A DNA stretch of 64,000 bases from Minicystis rosea. Lineage in GTDB: Bacteria > Myxococcota_A > Polyangia > Polyangiales > Polyangiaceae. The stretch is from the NCBI GenBank assembly GCA_001931535.1, contig CP016211.1:8789703-8853702 (forward strand). Reading direction: 5' to 3'. Shown here in pieces: positions 1 through 8,727 of this stretch. The notes below the pieces were generated by a model. The model was not told the DNA's origin. It was given only the letters and a program-made list of their open reading frames with translations, and searched no databases. How positions within the stretch are numbered: position 1 is the first letter of the stretch; each line of letters starts with the position of its first letter. The position numbers and the translations under genes were made by a program.

Positions 1-490
1 CCGCGGTATCGAAGCCGAACGTCTCGTCGGTGCCGCGCACGTCGTTGTCGATGGTCTTGGGCACGCCCACGACGCGCGGAATGCCGGCCGCATGCAAGCG
101 CTCCGCGAGCCGCAGCGAGCCATCCCCGCCGACGGCGATGAGCGCATCGAAGCCCTCGTCGCGGAAACGGCGCACCACGTCGGCCGATCGATCCTTGGCC
201 TCGAGCACGCCCGTCGCCGGATCGCGCGTCGGATAGGCGAACGGATTGCCGCGGTTGGCCGTGCCGAGGATGGTGCCGCCGAGCCGCATGATGCCGCGCA
301 CGCGATCGCGATCGAGCTTGATGAGCCCATTGGGATCGTCGTCGAGGAGCCCGCGATAGCCGTGGCTGATCCCCCAAATCTCCACGCCCCGCTCCAGCGC
401 CGCGAGCGTGGCTGCGCGAATGACGGCGTTGAGCCCGGGCGCGTCGCCGCCTCCGGTGTTGATGGCGATCTTGCGGATGGCGTTGGGCAT
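1..490 (-). CDS. pfkA: 6-phosphofructokinase, N-terminal part (3' end outside window)
   Basis: Cytoplasmic glycolytic enzyme that phosphorylates fructose 6-phosphate. The 163 codons present start at an ATG (488-490) and run off the left edge. Visible landmarks are the nucleotide-binding loop NTGGGDAPG at residues 11-19, GGDGS at 121-125 and PKTIDND at 144-150, which holds the catalytic aspartate. The Gly in GGDGS is the residue of ATP-using enzymes (PPi-using ones have Asp). The Lys in PKTIDND (Gly in E. coli PfkA) is common in PPi-type and in some ATP-using relatives. ATP is therefore the likelier donor, but this is not settled. It is the last gene of a minus-strand run; the gap to the next gene is about 100 bp. 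Confidence 0.93.
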   Translation of the reverse strand, partial: MPNAIRKIAINTGGGDAPGLNAVIRAATLAALERGVEIWGISHGYRGLLDDDPNGLIKLDRDRVRGIMRLGGTILGTANRGNPFAYPTRDPATGVLEAKDRSADVVRRFRDEGFDALIAVGGDGSLRLAERLHAAGIPRVVGVPKTIDNDVRGTDETFGFDTA

Positions 491-589
491 CGATCCGCGA
501 GGATTGCGGGCTCCGCCGGCGAGCGCAAGCCCGGCGTGAAGTCGCGACCGCCCGCATCCCGCGAGCGTCCGTCCTCGACCGCTTCCGGC

Positions 590-2242
590 TCACTCCGCGA
601 GCTTGACGACCACCATCCCCGGCACGTCGAGGAGCGATCCACTCCCGAGATCGAAGCCCTTGCTGCTCACGAGGTACACGTCGCCCGTGGGCCCGCCCGC
701 GAACGCGAACCCTTGGTTCGGCGCCACCTCTGAGAGGAACGTGCCATTCGGCGCGAGCTTCACGAGCGCCTCGGACGTCGACGCCGTGCCGATGACACCG
801 CCTCCGAAATCCGCGCTTCCCTTGAGCGCGAGATGGATGAGCAGGTTGCCGAGGCCGTCGGCTTGAATGGCTTTGATCGACGATTGCGCCGCGAGGCTGG
901 GGCTCGAATAGCGCTTGTGCCACGAGCACGCTCCCGTGCCGTCGAGCTTGGCTACGACGAGGCTCGTGGGATCGAGGTTGGTGATCCCTCCACAGCCGAG
1001 ATCGGCGATCTGTTGAATCGACGTCCCGACGAAGATGTTGCCGCTCGCGTCCACCGTGACGAGGGTGGTGGGCAACGTCCCCGGGAAGGCCTTGGCCCAC
1101 ACGCAATTGCCCGTCGCATCGAGCTTCGCGAGATTGGCTTTCGCCGGACCGCAGCCGAAATTCACCCCGGGGCTGTTGGCCGTCACATAGGTGTTGCCGG
1201 CGGCGTCGTGCGCGAAGCGAAGGATGTCGGTGTCCGCGAGCGTGCCCGAAGGGACCTTCTTCCCCCCGAGGTACTGACCCGCGGCATCGAATTGGACGAG
1301 CGCGATGTTGCCGATGGGGCCGCCCCCGTAGTCGTAGGCAAGGCCGCTCCAGTTCGCCAAAAGCACGTTGCCGGAAGCGCTCACACCCAGGCTTCTGTCG
1401 TAGATATCGAAGCTCGTGGGGGTATAGGATTTGGACCACGCGGGCGTCCCCGTGGCGCCGTAGACCAGGAGATCCTGGGACGGGAAACCGCCCAAATACG
1501 TGTACGTCGTCGTAGCCACGACGCGCCCCGACGCATTGGCAGCCACGCGCGTGAACGTCATTCCGTGCTGCCCGCTGGAGCCGTGGGTCGCGTCCCACAC
1601 GAAGCTCCCAGCGCCGTCGAGCGACACGATGTAGCCCGCCCAATCGCCCGGAGGCTGAGGCGGGGAGTCGTGCACCGTGCCGCCGAACTGAATACGCCCC
1701 TGAAAGCTACCGGCGATGATCACCCGATCGGAGGCATCCGTCGTCACCGCATTGAAACCGATCCCCGCCATCGCCGGCGGGAGCACCGGCCCCATCTCGA
1801 TCGGAAACGTCTTCACCCAGACGCTGCCACTGCTCCCGCCGCTGGAAGAGGAAGCGCTCGACGACGACGCGCTCGACGATGAAACACCGCTGCTCGCGCT
1901 CGTGCTGCCGACACCGCTGCTCGACGTTGCACCACCGCTGCCGCCGGTGCCGCTGCTGCTCGACGTTGCGCCACCGCTGCCGCCGGTGCCGCTGCTGCTC
2001 GACGTTGCGCCACCGCTGCCGCCCGTGCTGCTCGACGTTGCACTGCCGCTCGAGCTCGAGCTCGTAGCCGCGCCACCCGTGCCGGTCGCGGTCGCGCTGC
2101 TCGAGCTGGAGGAAGGCGCGCTGGATCCACCGGCGCCGCCGGTGCCGCCACCCTGCGTCGAGCCACAGGCAGCGAGGCCGAGAATGGTGAGAATGCTGGC
2201 CGTCGAAGGCAACAGAGCGTACCGGCGCCACGAAGATCGCAT
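590..2242 (-). CDS. lipoprotein with Gly/Ser linker and beta-propeller-like repeats
   Basis: Predicted outer-surface or periplasmic lipoprotein of 550 residues, function unknown. The ATG at 2242 gives a signal peptide ending in a lipobox (LGLAAC). An in-frame extension upstream to 2371 is Arg-rich and unlike a signal, so I reject it. Residues about 25-145 are a Gly/Ser/Thr linker built from tandem 13-residue blocks. After that come repeated DASGN, DAAGN and DGLGN motifs at roughly 45-60 residue spacing (VTTDASDRV, ANASGRV, VDASGNI), typical of SBBP/NHL-like propeller blades. Such proteins are abundant in Polyangiales. No catalytic motif is visible. Confidence 0.85.
   Translation of the reverse strand: MRSSWRRYALLPSTASILTILGLAACGSTQGGGTGGAGGSSAPSSSSSSATATGTGGAATSSSSSGSATSSSTGGSGGATSSSSGTGGSGGATSSSSGTGGSGGATSSSGVGSTSASSGVSSSSASSSSASSSSGGSSGSVWVKTFPIEMGPVLPPAMAGIGFNAVTTDASDRVIIAGSFQGRIQFGGTVHDSPPQPPGDWAGYIVSLDGAGSFVWDATHGSSGQHGMTFTRVAANASGRVVATTTYTYLGGFPSQDLLVYGATGTPAWSKSYTPTSFDIYDRSLGVSASGNVLLANWSGLAYDYGGGPIGNIALVQFDAAGQYLGGKKVPSGTLADTDILRFAHDAAGNTYVTANSPGVNFGCGPAKANLAKLDATGNCVWAKAFPGTLPTTLVTVDASGNIFVGTSIQQIADLGCGGITNLDPTSLVVAKLDGTGACSWHKRYSSPSLAAQSSIKAIQADGLGNLLIHLALKGSADFGGGVIGTASTSEALVKLAPNGTFLSEVAPNQGFAFAGGPTGDVYLVSSKGFDLGSGSLLDVPGMVVVKLAE
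1921..2041. repeat. 39-bp tandem repeat inside the lipoprotein linker
   Basis: The decamer TCGACGTTGC recurs at 1921, 1960, 1999 and 2032, giving periods of 39, 39 and 33 bp. It encodes the Gly/Ser/Thr linker of the minus-strand lipoprotein in whole-codon units, so copy number can change without a frameshift. Confidence 0.85.
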
Positions 2243-2372
2243 GCGCGGCTTGGTTGCGCGACGGCGCCGCGGATTCAACGCGCCATGATCATCGCGCACC
2301 TCGATCGAGAAAGGATGATGTCGAGCGGATCGCGCCTGCACCCCGGAACGGGCACACGCACAGCGGCGCAAA

Positions 2373-2407
2373 GAGACGCGAAGAGGCTTTGGGCGTCTTC
2401 GCGTCTC
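2373..2407 (-). terminator. hairpin downstream of the LamG/cytochrome lipoprotein
   Basis: A perfect 12-bp inverted repeat (arms 2373-2384 and 2396-2407, 11-nt loop) lies 66 bp past the stop of the gene ending at 2473 and ahead of the next lipoprotein start at 2242. There is no clear U-tract. It may act as a terminator or transcript-end stabiliser. Confidence 0.5.
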
Positions 2408-2472
2408 CTGCGCCTTTACCGCATTCGCGAAGAGGAGCGGTGAGGCATGCGCCCCACCGCTCCCGATTCAGC

Positions 2473-4893
2473 TCAGTGCACGCGTCCGATGCCTCGTTGC
2501 ACCGAGGTGGACGACGCGGCCTTGGCCGCGAGCCCAGCCGGCGGCGGGCACACGAGCGCCTTCAGATCCTGATTGCGACGACCAAGATCGTTGAGCGTCC
2601 GCGGCACGCCGGTCACGGGATCGGGCAGCGTGACGCCAGTGAGGAAGCCGGAGAGCTGCGCTACCGTCCCCGGATCGCGCGGATTGATGTGCAGGAAGCC
2701 CGTGCCCGTCTCCTGCGCGCCGTGGCAACCGTTGCAGGTGTTGAGCGAGAACTTGTGGCGCGCCTCGTTGTTGAGGATGCCCGGCGCGGTCCAAGCCGTC
2801 AGGTTGTTGAGCGACGATCCACCGAGGAACGGGCTCCCCTGGAACGTGTCGGGCACCGTGTGGCGCTCGACGAGGATGTCCGCCTCGTTCTGGTTGATGA
2901 AGGCCGCGAGCGTCGATGTTCCATCGAAGCCGAGATCCGGCGTCAGCTTCACCGTCGCCGGGTGGAGCAGACCATCGGTGGCCGAGAGGGTGAACTCGCG
3001 CAGCTCCCACGGCGCGGAGAGCGCGATCTCGTTGGTGCGGAGCTGGCTGAGCGCGCTGCCGTTCGGGCGGCCGGGCGCCGCGTTGCGGCCGGCGAAGCGC
3101 GTGGTGATCGCCTGGAGCGCGGCATTGTATTGCTCCGACGGGAAGGGCAGCGCGCCGAGCGCGTGCCATGCGTTGGCCCAGTCGAGCACGTCGGCCTCCG
3201 TCGTGGCCGGCAGCTTGTACTCGAGGATGAGCGTGAACTGCTGCTGGAAGCCGAACGGATCGAGCACGCCGAAGACGAAGCGGCCCTCACCCGCGTTGCC
3301 TTCCGCCAAGTTGCGCACGTCGATGCGGTTGACGACGGTCAAGAGGCGCAGCGGCGCGCGCGTGAGATCGAGCGATCCATCGGCGCTCCGCGGCCAGGGA
3401 TCGATCACCAGGTTCTGCATGAACGTGCGGGCAGGCACGTTGAAGCCGTTGATGCTTTGATTGGTGAGCCAGGTGCGGAACATCTGCTCCACCATGGCGG
3501 GCGCCGCGCCGGGCGTGGGCGCCATGTCCTCCATCAACCGCGCGAAGGTCCACACCCCGGCGCGCGGATCGCCGGCCGGCCCTCCGGACGTGGTGCGAAT
3601 GGGATCTTCGACGACGCTGAGATCGCGAATCATGAGCTCGCGATTCGTGCGCACGAAGCACCCCGTGGGCGCGGTGAGCTCGTAGTCGACCGAGCCGGAG
3701 ACGATGCCGCCCGCGCCGCTGAAGTTGAAGATGTCGAATGGGACGGTGTGCACCCCGGGCTCGGCTTCCTCGGACCCGGTCACGCCGAGCGAGAAGTGCG
3801 CCGTCTGCCCCGACCCGACGCCGGGAACGAACTGCGGGTTGGCCGAAACGTTGATGTCGGGCTCGAAGAAGGGAATGTTGATGAAGTAATCCGACGGCGC
3901 GCAGGCGCCGACATCGTTGTTGGTGAGCGCCACGTCGTACGCCACCGTCGTGCCCGGCGCCACCGGACCGCTCGCGGGCGGGTTGACGGCGAGCGTCCCC
4001 GGCCGGCGCATGCAGGCGAGCTGCGAGATCTCGAAGGTGCTGAGCGCGCCGTCGAACAAGGCCACTTGATCGATCGAGCCTTTGAAGAACTGGTCGTCGA
4101 CGTTGTTGCCGATGCGGACGGGAGCGTTGTTGTTCTTGATGGTCCCGGCGCCGGCCACCTGCCCGACCTGCTGCCCGTTGATGAAGAGGAAGAGGAACGT
4201 GCCATCGTAGACGGCCGCGACGTGGGACCACTTGTTGGCCGAGATGGGCGCCGCCGACGTGACCAAGCTCGCGCCCTCGCGCTTGATGGAGATCTCGACA
4301 TCGCCGCCGTGCACTTCGAATTCGAAGCTGGTCTGTCCTCCTCGCTTGTTGATGATGGGGTGTGTCCCGGTGACGACGGTGGGATTGATCCACGCCGACA
4401 CCGTGAGGGCCTCTCCGAACGTGAACGACGAGAGGCTCGGAACGGTGATGATGTCCTTCTTCTGATCGAAGGCGATCCCGAGCCCATCGATGCCCGGTGT
4501 GCAGGTGGTCTGCGCGCTGCGCGTGGCCGTCGCGCCGTTGCCTGACGAATCGGCCAGCGAGGTCGACCCGGCGTTGCAGTCATCGAAGGTCCAGAGCCCA
4601 ATCGGCTCCGGGCCCGGCGGCGCACCGCCAACACCGCCGCCGCCGCCGGCGCCGCCCACACCGACGGTGACGCCGCCGATACCACCGCTGCCGCCGACAC
4701 CGACACCGACGGAGACGGCGGAGACGGCGGAGGCGACGGACGTGACGACGCCTCCATCGAGCGCCAACTGCGCCTCGCTCACATCCTCGGACGATGAGAT
4801 CGAGTGGCAACCGGCGGCGAGCAGGGAGAGAACCACGGCCGAGCGCAGGAGTGGCGCGCGGCGGACCCGAGATCCGCGGGATACGTCATGCAT
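2473..4893 (-). CDS. lipoprotein with LamG domain and C-terminal cytochrome c-like motif
   Basis: Secreted lipid-anchored protein of 806 residues. The ATG at 4893 is preceded by an AGAGG ribosome site and opens a signal peptide with lipobox (LLAAGC); the longer frame to 4983 lacks a signal peptide. Order: signal, Val/Gly-rich linker (about 45-95), LamG/concanavalin-like domain (about 110-285, starting around GLWTFDDC), a middle region with Ig-like character, and a long C-terminal region with one CxxCH haem-attachment motif (CNGCH, about residue 719) followed by a conserved-looking FLHINPR. Single CNGCH domains of this sort recur in myxobacterial surface proteins. A role in electron transfer or oxidation is possible but not shown. 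Confidence 0.82.
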   Translation of the reverse strand: MHDVSRGSRVRRAPLLRSAVVLSLLAAGCHSISSSEDVSEAQLALDGGVVTSVASAVSAVSVGVGVGGSGGIGGVTVGVGGAGGGGGVGGAPPGPEPIGLWTFDDCNAGSTSLADSSGNGATATRSAQTTCTPGIDGLGIAFDQKKDIITVPSLSSFTFGEALTVSAWINPTVVTGTHPIINKRGGQTSFEFEVHGGDVEISIKREGASLVTSAAPISANKWSHVAAVYDGTFLFLFINGQQVGQVAGAGTIKNNNAPVRIGNNVDDQFFKGSIDQVALFDGALSTFEISQLACMRRPGTLAVNPPASGPVAPGTTVAYDVALTNNDVGACAPSDYFINIPFFEPDINVSANPQFVPGVGSGQTAHFSLGVTGSEEAEPGVHTVPFDIFNFSGAGGIVSGSVDYELTAPTGCFVRTNRELMIRDLSVVEDPIRTTSGGPAGDPRAGVWTFARLMEDMAPTPGAAPAMVEQMFRTWLTNQSINGFNVPARTFMQNLVIDPWPRSADGSLDLTRAPLRLLTVVNRIDVRNLAEGNAGEGRFVFGVLDPFGFQQQFTLILEYKLPATTEADVLDWANAWHALGALPFPSEQYNAALQAITTRFAGRNAAPGRPNGSALSQLRTNEIALSAPWELREFTLSATDGLLHPATVKLTPDLGFDGTSTLAAFINQNEADILVERHTVPDTFQGSPFLGGSSLNNLTAWTAPGILNNEARHKFSLNTCNGCHGAQETGTGFLHINPRDPGTVAQLSGFLTGVTLPDPVTGVPRTLNDLGRRNQDLKALVCPPPAGLAAKAASSTSVQRGIGRVH

Positions 4894-5319
4894 TCGAGAC
4901 CTCTTGAAGGAAGTGGGGTCACCGGAGCGACCCGAGTTCGAGGCCCCATGAGCAATCGATGTACCGTATCGGTGCAGGCTCATCGCGCGGCGATCGCGCT
5001 ACACGCCAAGCGCGGTTCCCGCGCAGATCGTGCCAATCTCGCGCGAACTGTGCCACGTTCGCACGAGGCGCCATACGCGTATGGGCGCATCTCCGACTCT
5101 GGTGCCAAGAAAAGCAACCGCGTTGCCGTCACCACCCAAGGCGGCCGTCAGGCACGCTCTGACGACGGATGTGCGCCTCGCATCGTTGGTTGGATGCCGG
5201 TACGGAGCGGGGCGCGCCCCGGACTTGGACTTACATCGTAAGCCCCAATCGGCTCGACGCGCGCGAGCGCCGACGGCGAAAGATGACGCGAAGGTGGGTT
5301 GGGAGGCTTGCCCGTGAAG
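4894..5319. other. intergenic, no gene seen
   Basis: About 430 bp between two minus-strand genes. It should contain the promoter and ribosome site (AAGAGG just upstream of 4893) of the LamG lipoprotein. I see no convincing coding frame, RNA gene or repeat here. Confidence 0.5.
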
Positions 5320-5342
5320 GGAGAGGAGCGACGCTCCTCTCC
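5320..5342 (-). terminator. hairpin abutting the FecR-gene stop codon
   Basis: Perfect 10-bp stem (5320-5329 with 5333-5342) and 3-nt loop, directly adjoining the stop codon of the gene that ends at 5343. The position fits transcription termination of the sigma-FecR operon. No U-tract. Confidence 0.6.
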
Positions 5343-6632
5343 TCAGGGCTTGAAGGTGACGGGGATGTCGAGGTTGCCGCCGCCCTCGGCGAAGCGGCCG
5401 GCGATGGCGCCGCCCGCGCACGACACGAGCTCGGGCTTGAGCGGCGGATCGAAGCGCGCGGAGCGCACCGTGCCGTCGGCGTTGAGCTGGAGGCGAAGCG
5501 TGGAGGAGACGCTCATCTCCACCGTCGAGGAGCCCAGGTCGTGGGTGCTGCGGAAGCAGCGATCGAGGCGCGCGCGCACCGTGGCCACGGTGAGCACCGG
5601 AGGCTCGGGCGGAGGCGCGGCGGTGACGGCCGGAGCCTCGACCTCGACCGGGGGCTTGCTCGCCGGGTGCTGCGCAGGCGACGGATGCGCGGCGATGGGT
5701 GAAGGCGGGCTCGCGACCGGAGCGGCCGGCTCGGGGCTCGCGACCGCAGGCGGCTCGGGGCTCGCGGGCGGCGCTTCGGCGGCGGGCGAAGGCGCGGGCT
5801 CGGCGGCGACGGCGGGCGGGGACGGATCCGCGCTCGCGACGAGCACGCGCTCGCGGGTCATCATGCGAGCGGTGCGCGCGCCGTCGAGCGAGAACGAAGC
5901 GCGCGTGGGGCCGACGAGGAGATGCCCCGTCGTGGCGCCGACGTGACCGACGGGCCCGACGGCGACGGCGCCGTGCTCGACGTCGACGATCACGCGATCG
6001 TTCTCGATCATCACCGAGAAGGCCGTGCCGTGGACGGCGACGCGCGTGCCTTGGATCTCGACGGCGAAGGCTTCGACGAGGCCCTCCGAAGGATCGCGGG
6101 GCGTGACCTCGGCGCGGATGAGGCCGCGCTCCAACGTGACGGTGTGCCCGATGCCGGTGCGCTCGTCGCCCATGGAGCGAACACGCACGGCGCTGCCGGG
6201 CTGGAGGGTCCAAGCGACCAGGCCTTCACGCGCGAAGGTGATGGGCGCGGTGGTCGCCTCGATGACGTTGCCGGCGGCGAGCGAGCGGAGATCGCGCTCG
6301 CCGCGCGCGCCGGCCTCACCGGGCGCGAGGGCGATGGTGGCGGCGTCGACGGCGCGGGCCACGGGCGCGGTGCTGCGGCGAAGCTCACCGGCGCCGTTGA
6401 GGCCGACACCGAGCGCGAGCGCGGCGGCGACGGCGGCCAAGCCGAGGACACGCGCGAAGGGGGACGCCTTGAAACTGCGGCGGGAAGCGCGGCTCTGCGG
6501 TGCGCCTTCGTTCTCGATGCGGGCGAGCAGGCTCTGCTCGACGGCATCCCAGCGGGGCTCGGGCGGCTTCTCGGCCCGGAGCTCCTCCACCATCACGCGC
6601 AGCGCGCGGATCTCGTCGTGCGTCTGGCTCAC
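5343..6632 (-). CDS. FecR-domain protein with AgmX/PglI-like C-terminus
   Basis: Likely membrane partner (anti-sigma or signal relay) of the sigma factor encoded just upstream; 429 residues. Order: short N-terminal cytoplasmic part, one membrane segment (about 57-77, VLGLAAVAAALALGVGL), FecR domain (about 105-240, with GTRVAVHGTAFSV), a Pro/Ala-rich linker (about 265-345), and a C-terminal domain with two cysteines (CFRS and VSCAGG) and a terminal PVTFKP, which resembles the AgmX/PglI or TonB-like C-terminal domain of myxobacteria. The GTG start at 6632 overlaps the sigma stop by four bases (GTGA), so the two are translationally coupled. Unlike the classical FecIR pair, no TonB-dependent receptor gene is adjacent. 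Confidence 0.82.
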   Translation of the reverse strand: MSQTHDEIRALRVMVEELRAEKPPEPRWDAVEQSLLARIENEGAPQSRASRRSFKASPFARVLGLAAVAAALALGVGLNGAGELRRSTAPVARAVDAATIALAPGEAGARGERDLRSLAAGNVIEATTAPITFAREGLVAWTLQPGSAVRVRSMGDERTGIGHTVTLERGLIRAEVTPRDPSEGLVEAFAVEIQGTRVAVHGTAFSVMIENDRVIVDVEHGAVAVGPVGHVGATTGHLLVGPTRASFSLDGARTARMMTRERVLVASADPSPPAVAAEPAPSPAAEAPPASPEPPAVASPEPAAPVASPPSPIAAHPSPAQHPASKPPVEVEAPAVTAAPPPEPPVLTVATVRARLDRCFRSTHDLGSSTVEMSVSSTLRLQLNADGTVRSARFDPPLKPELVSCAGGAIAGRFAEGGGNLDIPVTFKP

Positions 6633-7255
6633 GTTGCCTCCGTTTCCACTGACTTTCGCGCCTCCGCACGGCCGCCGGCGGCGAGCTCTTCGGCGAGCTG
6701 CGCGAGGGAGGGCTCCTCGCGCATCATCTCGGCGAGCTCGCGCCGCGCATAAAACAGCCGCGTGCGCACGGTGAGCACCGGCGCATCGACGATCTCCGCG
6801 ATCTCCGCGGGTGATTGTCCCTCGATTTCATGGAGGATGAACACGGTTCGTTTCTTCTCTGGGAGTCGATCGAGGAGACGCCGGAACGCGGCGATGCGCG
6901 CGCGGCGGGCTGCGTCCTCGTCGGGGAGGAGGCCGCGATCGGGCTCGTGATCGGCCACCGGCTCGCCGGCGAACACCGGGCGGCTGCGCGCCGCGCGCCG
7001 GACCATGAGCACCACGTTGACCGTCACGCGGTGGAGCCAGGTGGTGAACTTGGCCTGCCCGCGGAACTCGCCGAGGCTCCGATGGACCTGCAGGAAGACT
7101 TCCTGCGTGACGTCCTCGACGTCCGCCGTCGGCCCGAGCATGCGGAACACGAGGCGGGAGACATCGCTGCGATGACGGCGAAACAGCTCCGTGAACGCCA
7201 CGCGGTCGCCGCGCTGCGCCCGCCGAACCAGCTCGTCGAGCTCGGTCGCCTCCAT
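6629..7255 (-). CDS. ECF-type RNA polymerase sigma factor
   Basis: Sigma-70 family factor of the extracytoplasmic-function class, 208 residues from the ATG at 7255, the usual size. Region 2 is visible (DVEDVTQEVFLQVHR, then FTTWLHRVTVN) and region 4 carries a helix-turn-helix (LPEKKRTVFILHEIEG then SPAEIAEIV). An in-frame GTG at 7477 would add a 74-residue Ser/Ala/Pro-rich segment without homology signs, so I prefer 7255, although its ribosome site is weak. It forms a coupled pair with the FecR-domain gene downstream, which presumably controls it. Confidence 0.9.
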   Translation of the reverse strand: MEATELDELVRRAQRGDRVAFTELFRRHRSDVSRLVFRMLGPTADVEDVTQEVFLQVHRSLGEFRGQAKFTTWLHRVTVNVVLMVRRAARSRPVFAGEPVADHEPDRGLLPDEDAARRARIAAFRRLLDRLPEKKRTVFILHEIEGQSPAEIAEIVDAPVLTVRTRLFYARRELAEMMREEPSLAQLAEELAAGGRAEARKSVETEAT

Positions 7256-8005
7256 CACGACGCCCAGCCTACCGGCACGCGCCGCGCTCGGGGAGGACTC
7301 GCCATCTCGCTTGATCGACTCGGTTGGGGGATCAACATCTGCCGCGGCCGCGGGAGCCGCAGAAGCCACTGAAGCCACGGAAAGAGGTGGGACGAGCGAG
7401 AGGCGGGGACGCCCCGAGCGAAAGGAGTCCGGTGCCCCGTCCTCCGCCGATCGCGCCAACGCCGAGATCGAGTCCACGGGAGCGATCGTTGCGAGCGAGG
7501 TCGCGCACGTTCACGACCTTTTCGCCGAGCTCCACGTTGTGCGTCAAAACACCAGCCAACGCGGCGTGTTGCACCAAAGTTGTTCCAGCCGACAAAAACG
7601 CGCGAGGGTCGGCGCATGCTCATCATCGCTGCCGGACTGACGATCGCCCTCGTGGCCGCCGACCTCCTGGACTTCTCGGCCCGCAAAGAACCGAACCGCC
7701 CCAAGCTGGGCTGAGCCTTCGGACAGGGCTCGCTGCTGGGGACACGCGCAGGCTTCCCGAGCACGTCACGGACGAAGCCGCGCATGACGACATCATGGGG
7801 GAACGTGACGGCCCGCGCCGATCACGGACCGACGACCTCGCCGCCGGCACACGCTCGCAGCACGTGCAGCGATCCGTCGAGGCTCGCCGAGCAGGCGGGC
7901 TCTCCGACAATGAAGTGCGCTGAGGTCGACCGAAAGGGGTCAGCCGGTGCAGCGTGATCCGCACGCGGGCCGCTTCACACGGCCCTACGTGCGGCGGTGA
8001 ATCGC
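7256..8005. other. long intergenic region with one candidate small ORF
   Basis: About 750 bp between the sigma-factor start and the hairpin past the small basic protein. Apart from a 32-codon candidate at 7616-7714 I find no convincing gene. The frames open here on both strands lack ribosome sites and domain character. Confidence 0.45.
7616..7714 (+). CDS. candidate 32-residue membrane microprotein
   Basis: ATG at 7616 with GAGGG seven bases upstream. The product begins with one hydrophobic stretch (LIIAAGLTIALVAADLL) followed by a short basic polar tail (RKEPNRPK) and stops at TGA 7712-7714. The size and layout suit a single-pass small membrane protein, but nothing beyond ribosome site and hydrophobicity supports expression. 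Confidence 0.3.
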   Translation: MLIIAAGLTIALVAADLLDFSARKEPNRPKLG

Positions 8006-8026
8006 GGGGCCACGAAAGGTGGCCCC
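8006..8026 (-). terminator. hairpin just past the small basic protein
   Basis: Perfect 8-bp GC-rich stem (8006-8013 with 8019-8026, loop GAAAG) seven bases beyond the stop at 8034. It is a probable terminator for the minus-strand gene. Confidence 0.55.
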
Positions 8027-8033
8027 GGCGTCA

Positions 8034-8411
8034 TCACTCGGCCTTCTCGGCCGCCTTCTTCGGACGCGGCGTGGGATCGAAGAGCGCGGCGAGCTCGACC
8101 TTCTCCTGCTTCTTCTGGTCGAGGATGTGGTTGACCGCGCGGAGGATGCGGGTCTTCTGCGGGCCGCTGATCTGCTTGCCCGCGATGGCCGCGTCGATCG
8201 CCCGCTGCGTCACCGGACGGCCGCTGCGCGGCTTCTGCCCGGCGAGACCCTCCTTCTTCTTCGCGGGATCTTCGCTCTTGCGCGCCGCGCGCTTGGCGAG
8301 GCGGATAGCGCGATCCTCCGGGCGGAAGCGCTCGATCTCGCCGGAGGCGGCGAGGATGCGGCGCGGGTCAATCTTCTTCTCCTTGAGGAAGTCTTCGATC
8401 TTCGTAGCCAT
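8034..8411 (-). CDS. small charged protein of unknown function
   Basis: A 125-residue soluble, highly charged protein I do not recognise. The ATG at 8411 (MATKIEDFL) is a better start than the longer frame to 8537, whose extension is Arg/Pro-rich and unlike a protein N-terminus. It has a Lys/Arg-rich middle (KSEDPAKKKEG), a helical stretch (KTRILRAVNHILDQKKQEK) and a Lys/Ala tail. It may bind nucleic acid, but that is only inferred from composition. It is transcribed alone, divergent from punA. Confidence 0.65.
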   Translation of the reverse strand: MATKIEDFLKEKKIDPRRILAASGEIERFRPEDRAIRLAKRAARKSEDPAKKKEGLAGQKPRSGRPVTQRAIDAAIAGKQISGPQKTRILRAVNHILDQKKQEKVELAALFDPTPRPKKAAEKAE

Positions 8412-8727
8412 GTTCGTTTCACCACCGGCGCGTCGGGGGGCGCCGAAGCTAGCACGAGGCACCTGCCTTCGCACCAGCGCATTTCGGTAAGGTGCCGCCG
8501 GGGCCCGCCTGTTAGCACGACCGGGCGCCGGAGCCACGTTCGTGTCGTCTGCTCGGCATCAACTCGCATCATCTCCCCGAGGCGGACCGCAACCCGAGGG
8601 GACCGCGCCGCGCGCCGATCTCGGCCACGCGACACACGTCAGCATGCGGCCGAGGCTGCTCCTGATGCGCTGCAGCGCCGTCCAGACGGCTTTCCAGCCT
8701 ACGTCTCGCGCGCTATAGCGCGGCGAT
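8412..8727. other. divergent intergenic region
   Basis: About 316 bp between two divergently transcribed genes; it must hold both promoters. The only structure seen is a small palindrome at 8677-8690 (two 6-bp arms, 2-nt gap), 37 bp ahead of the punA start. Confidence 0.4.

Noticed and set aside
2243..2371. Longer N-terminus for the first propeller lipoprotein
   Set aside because: The extension is Arg/His-rich and would bury the signal peptide.
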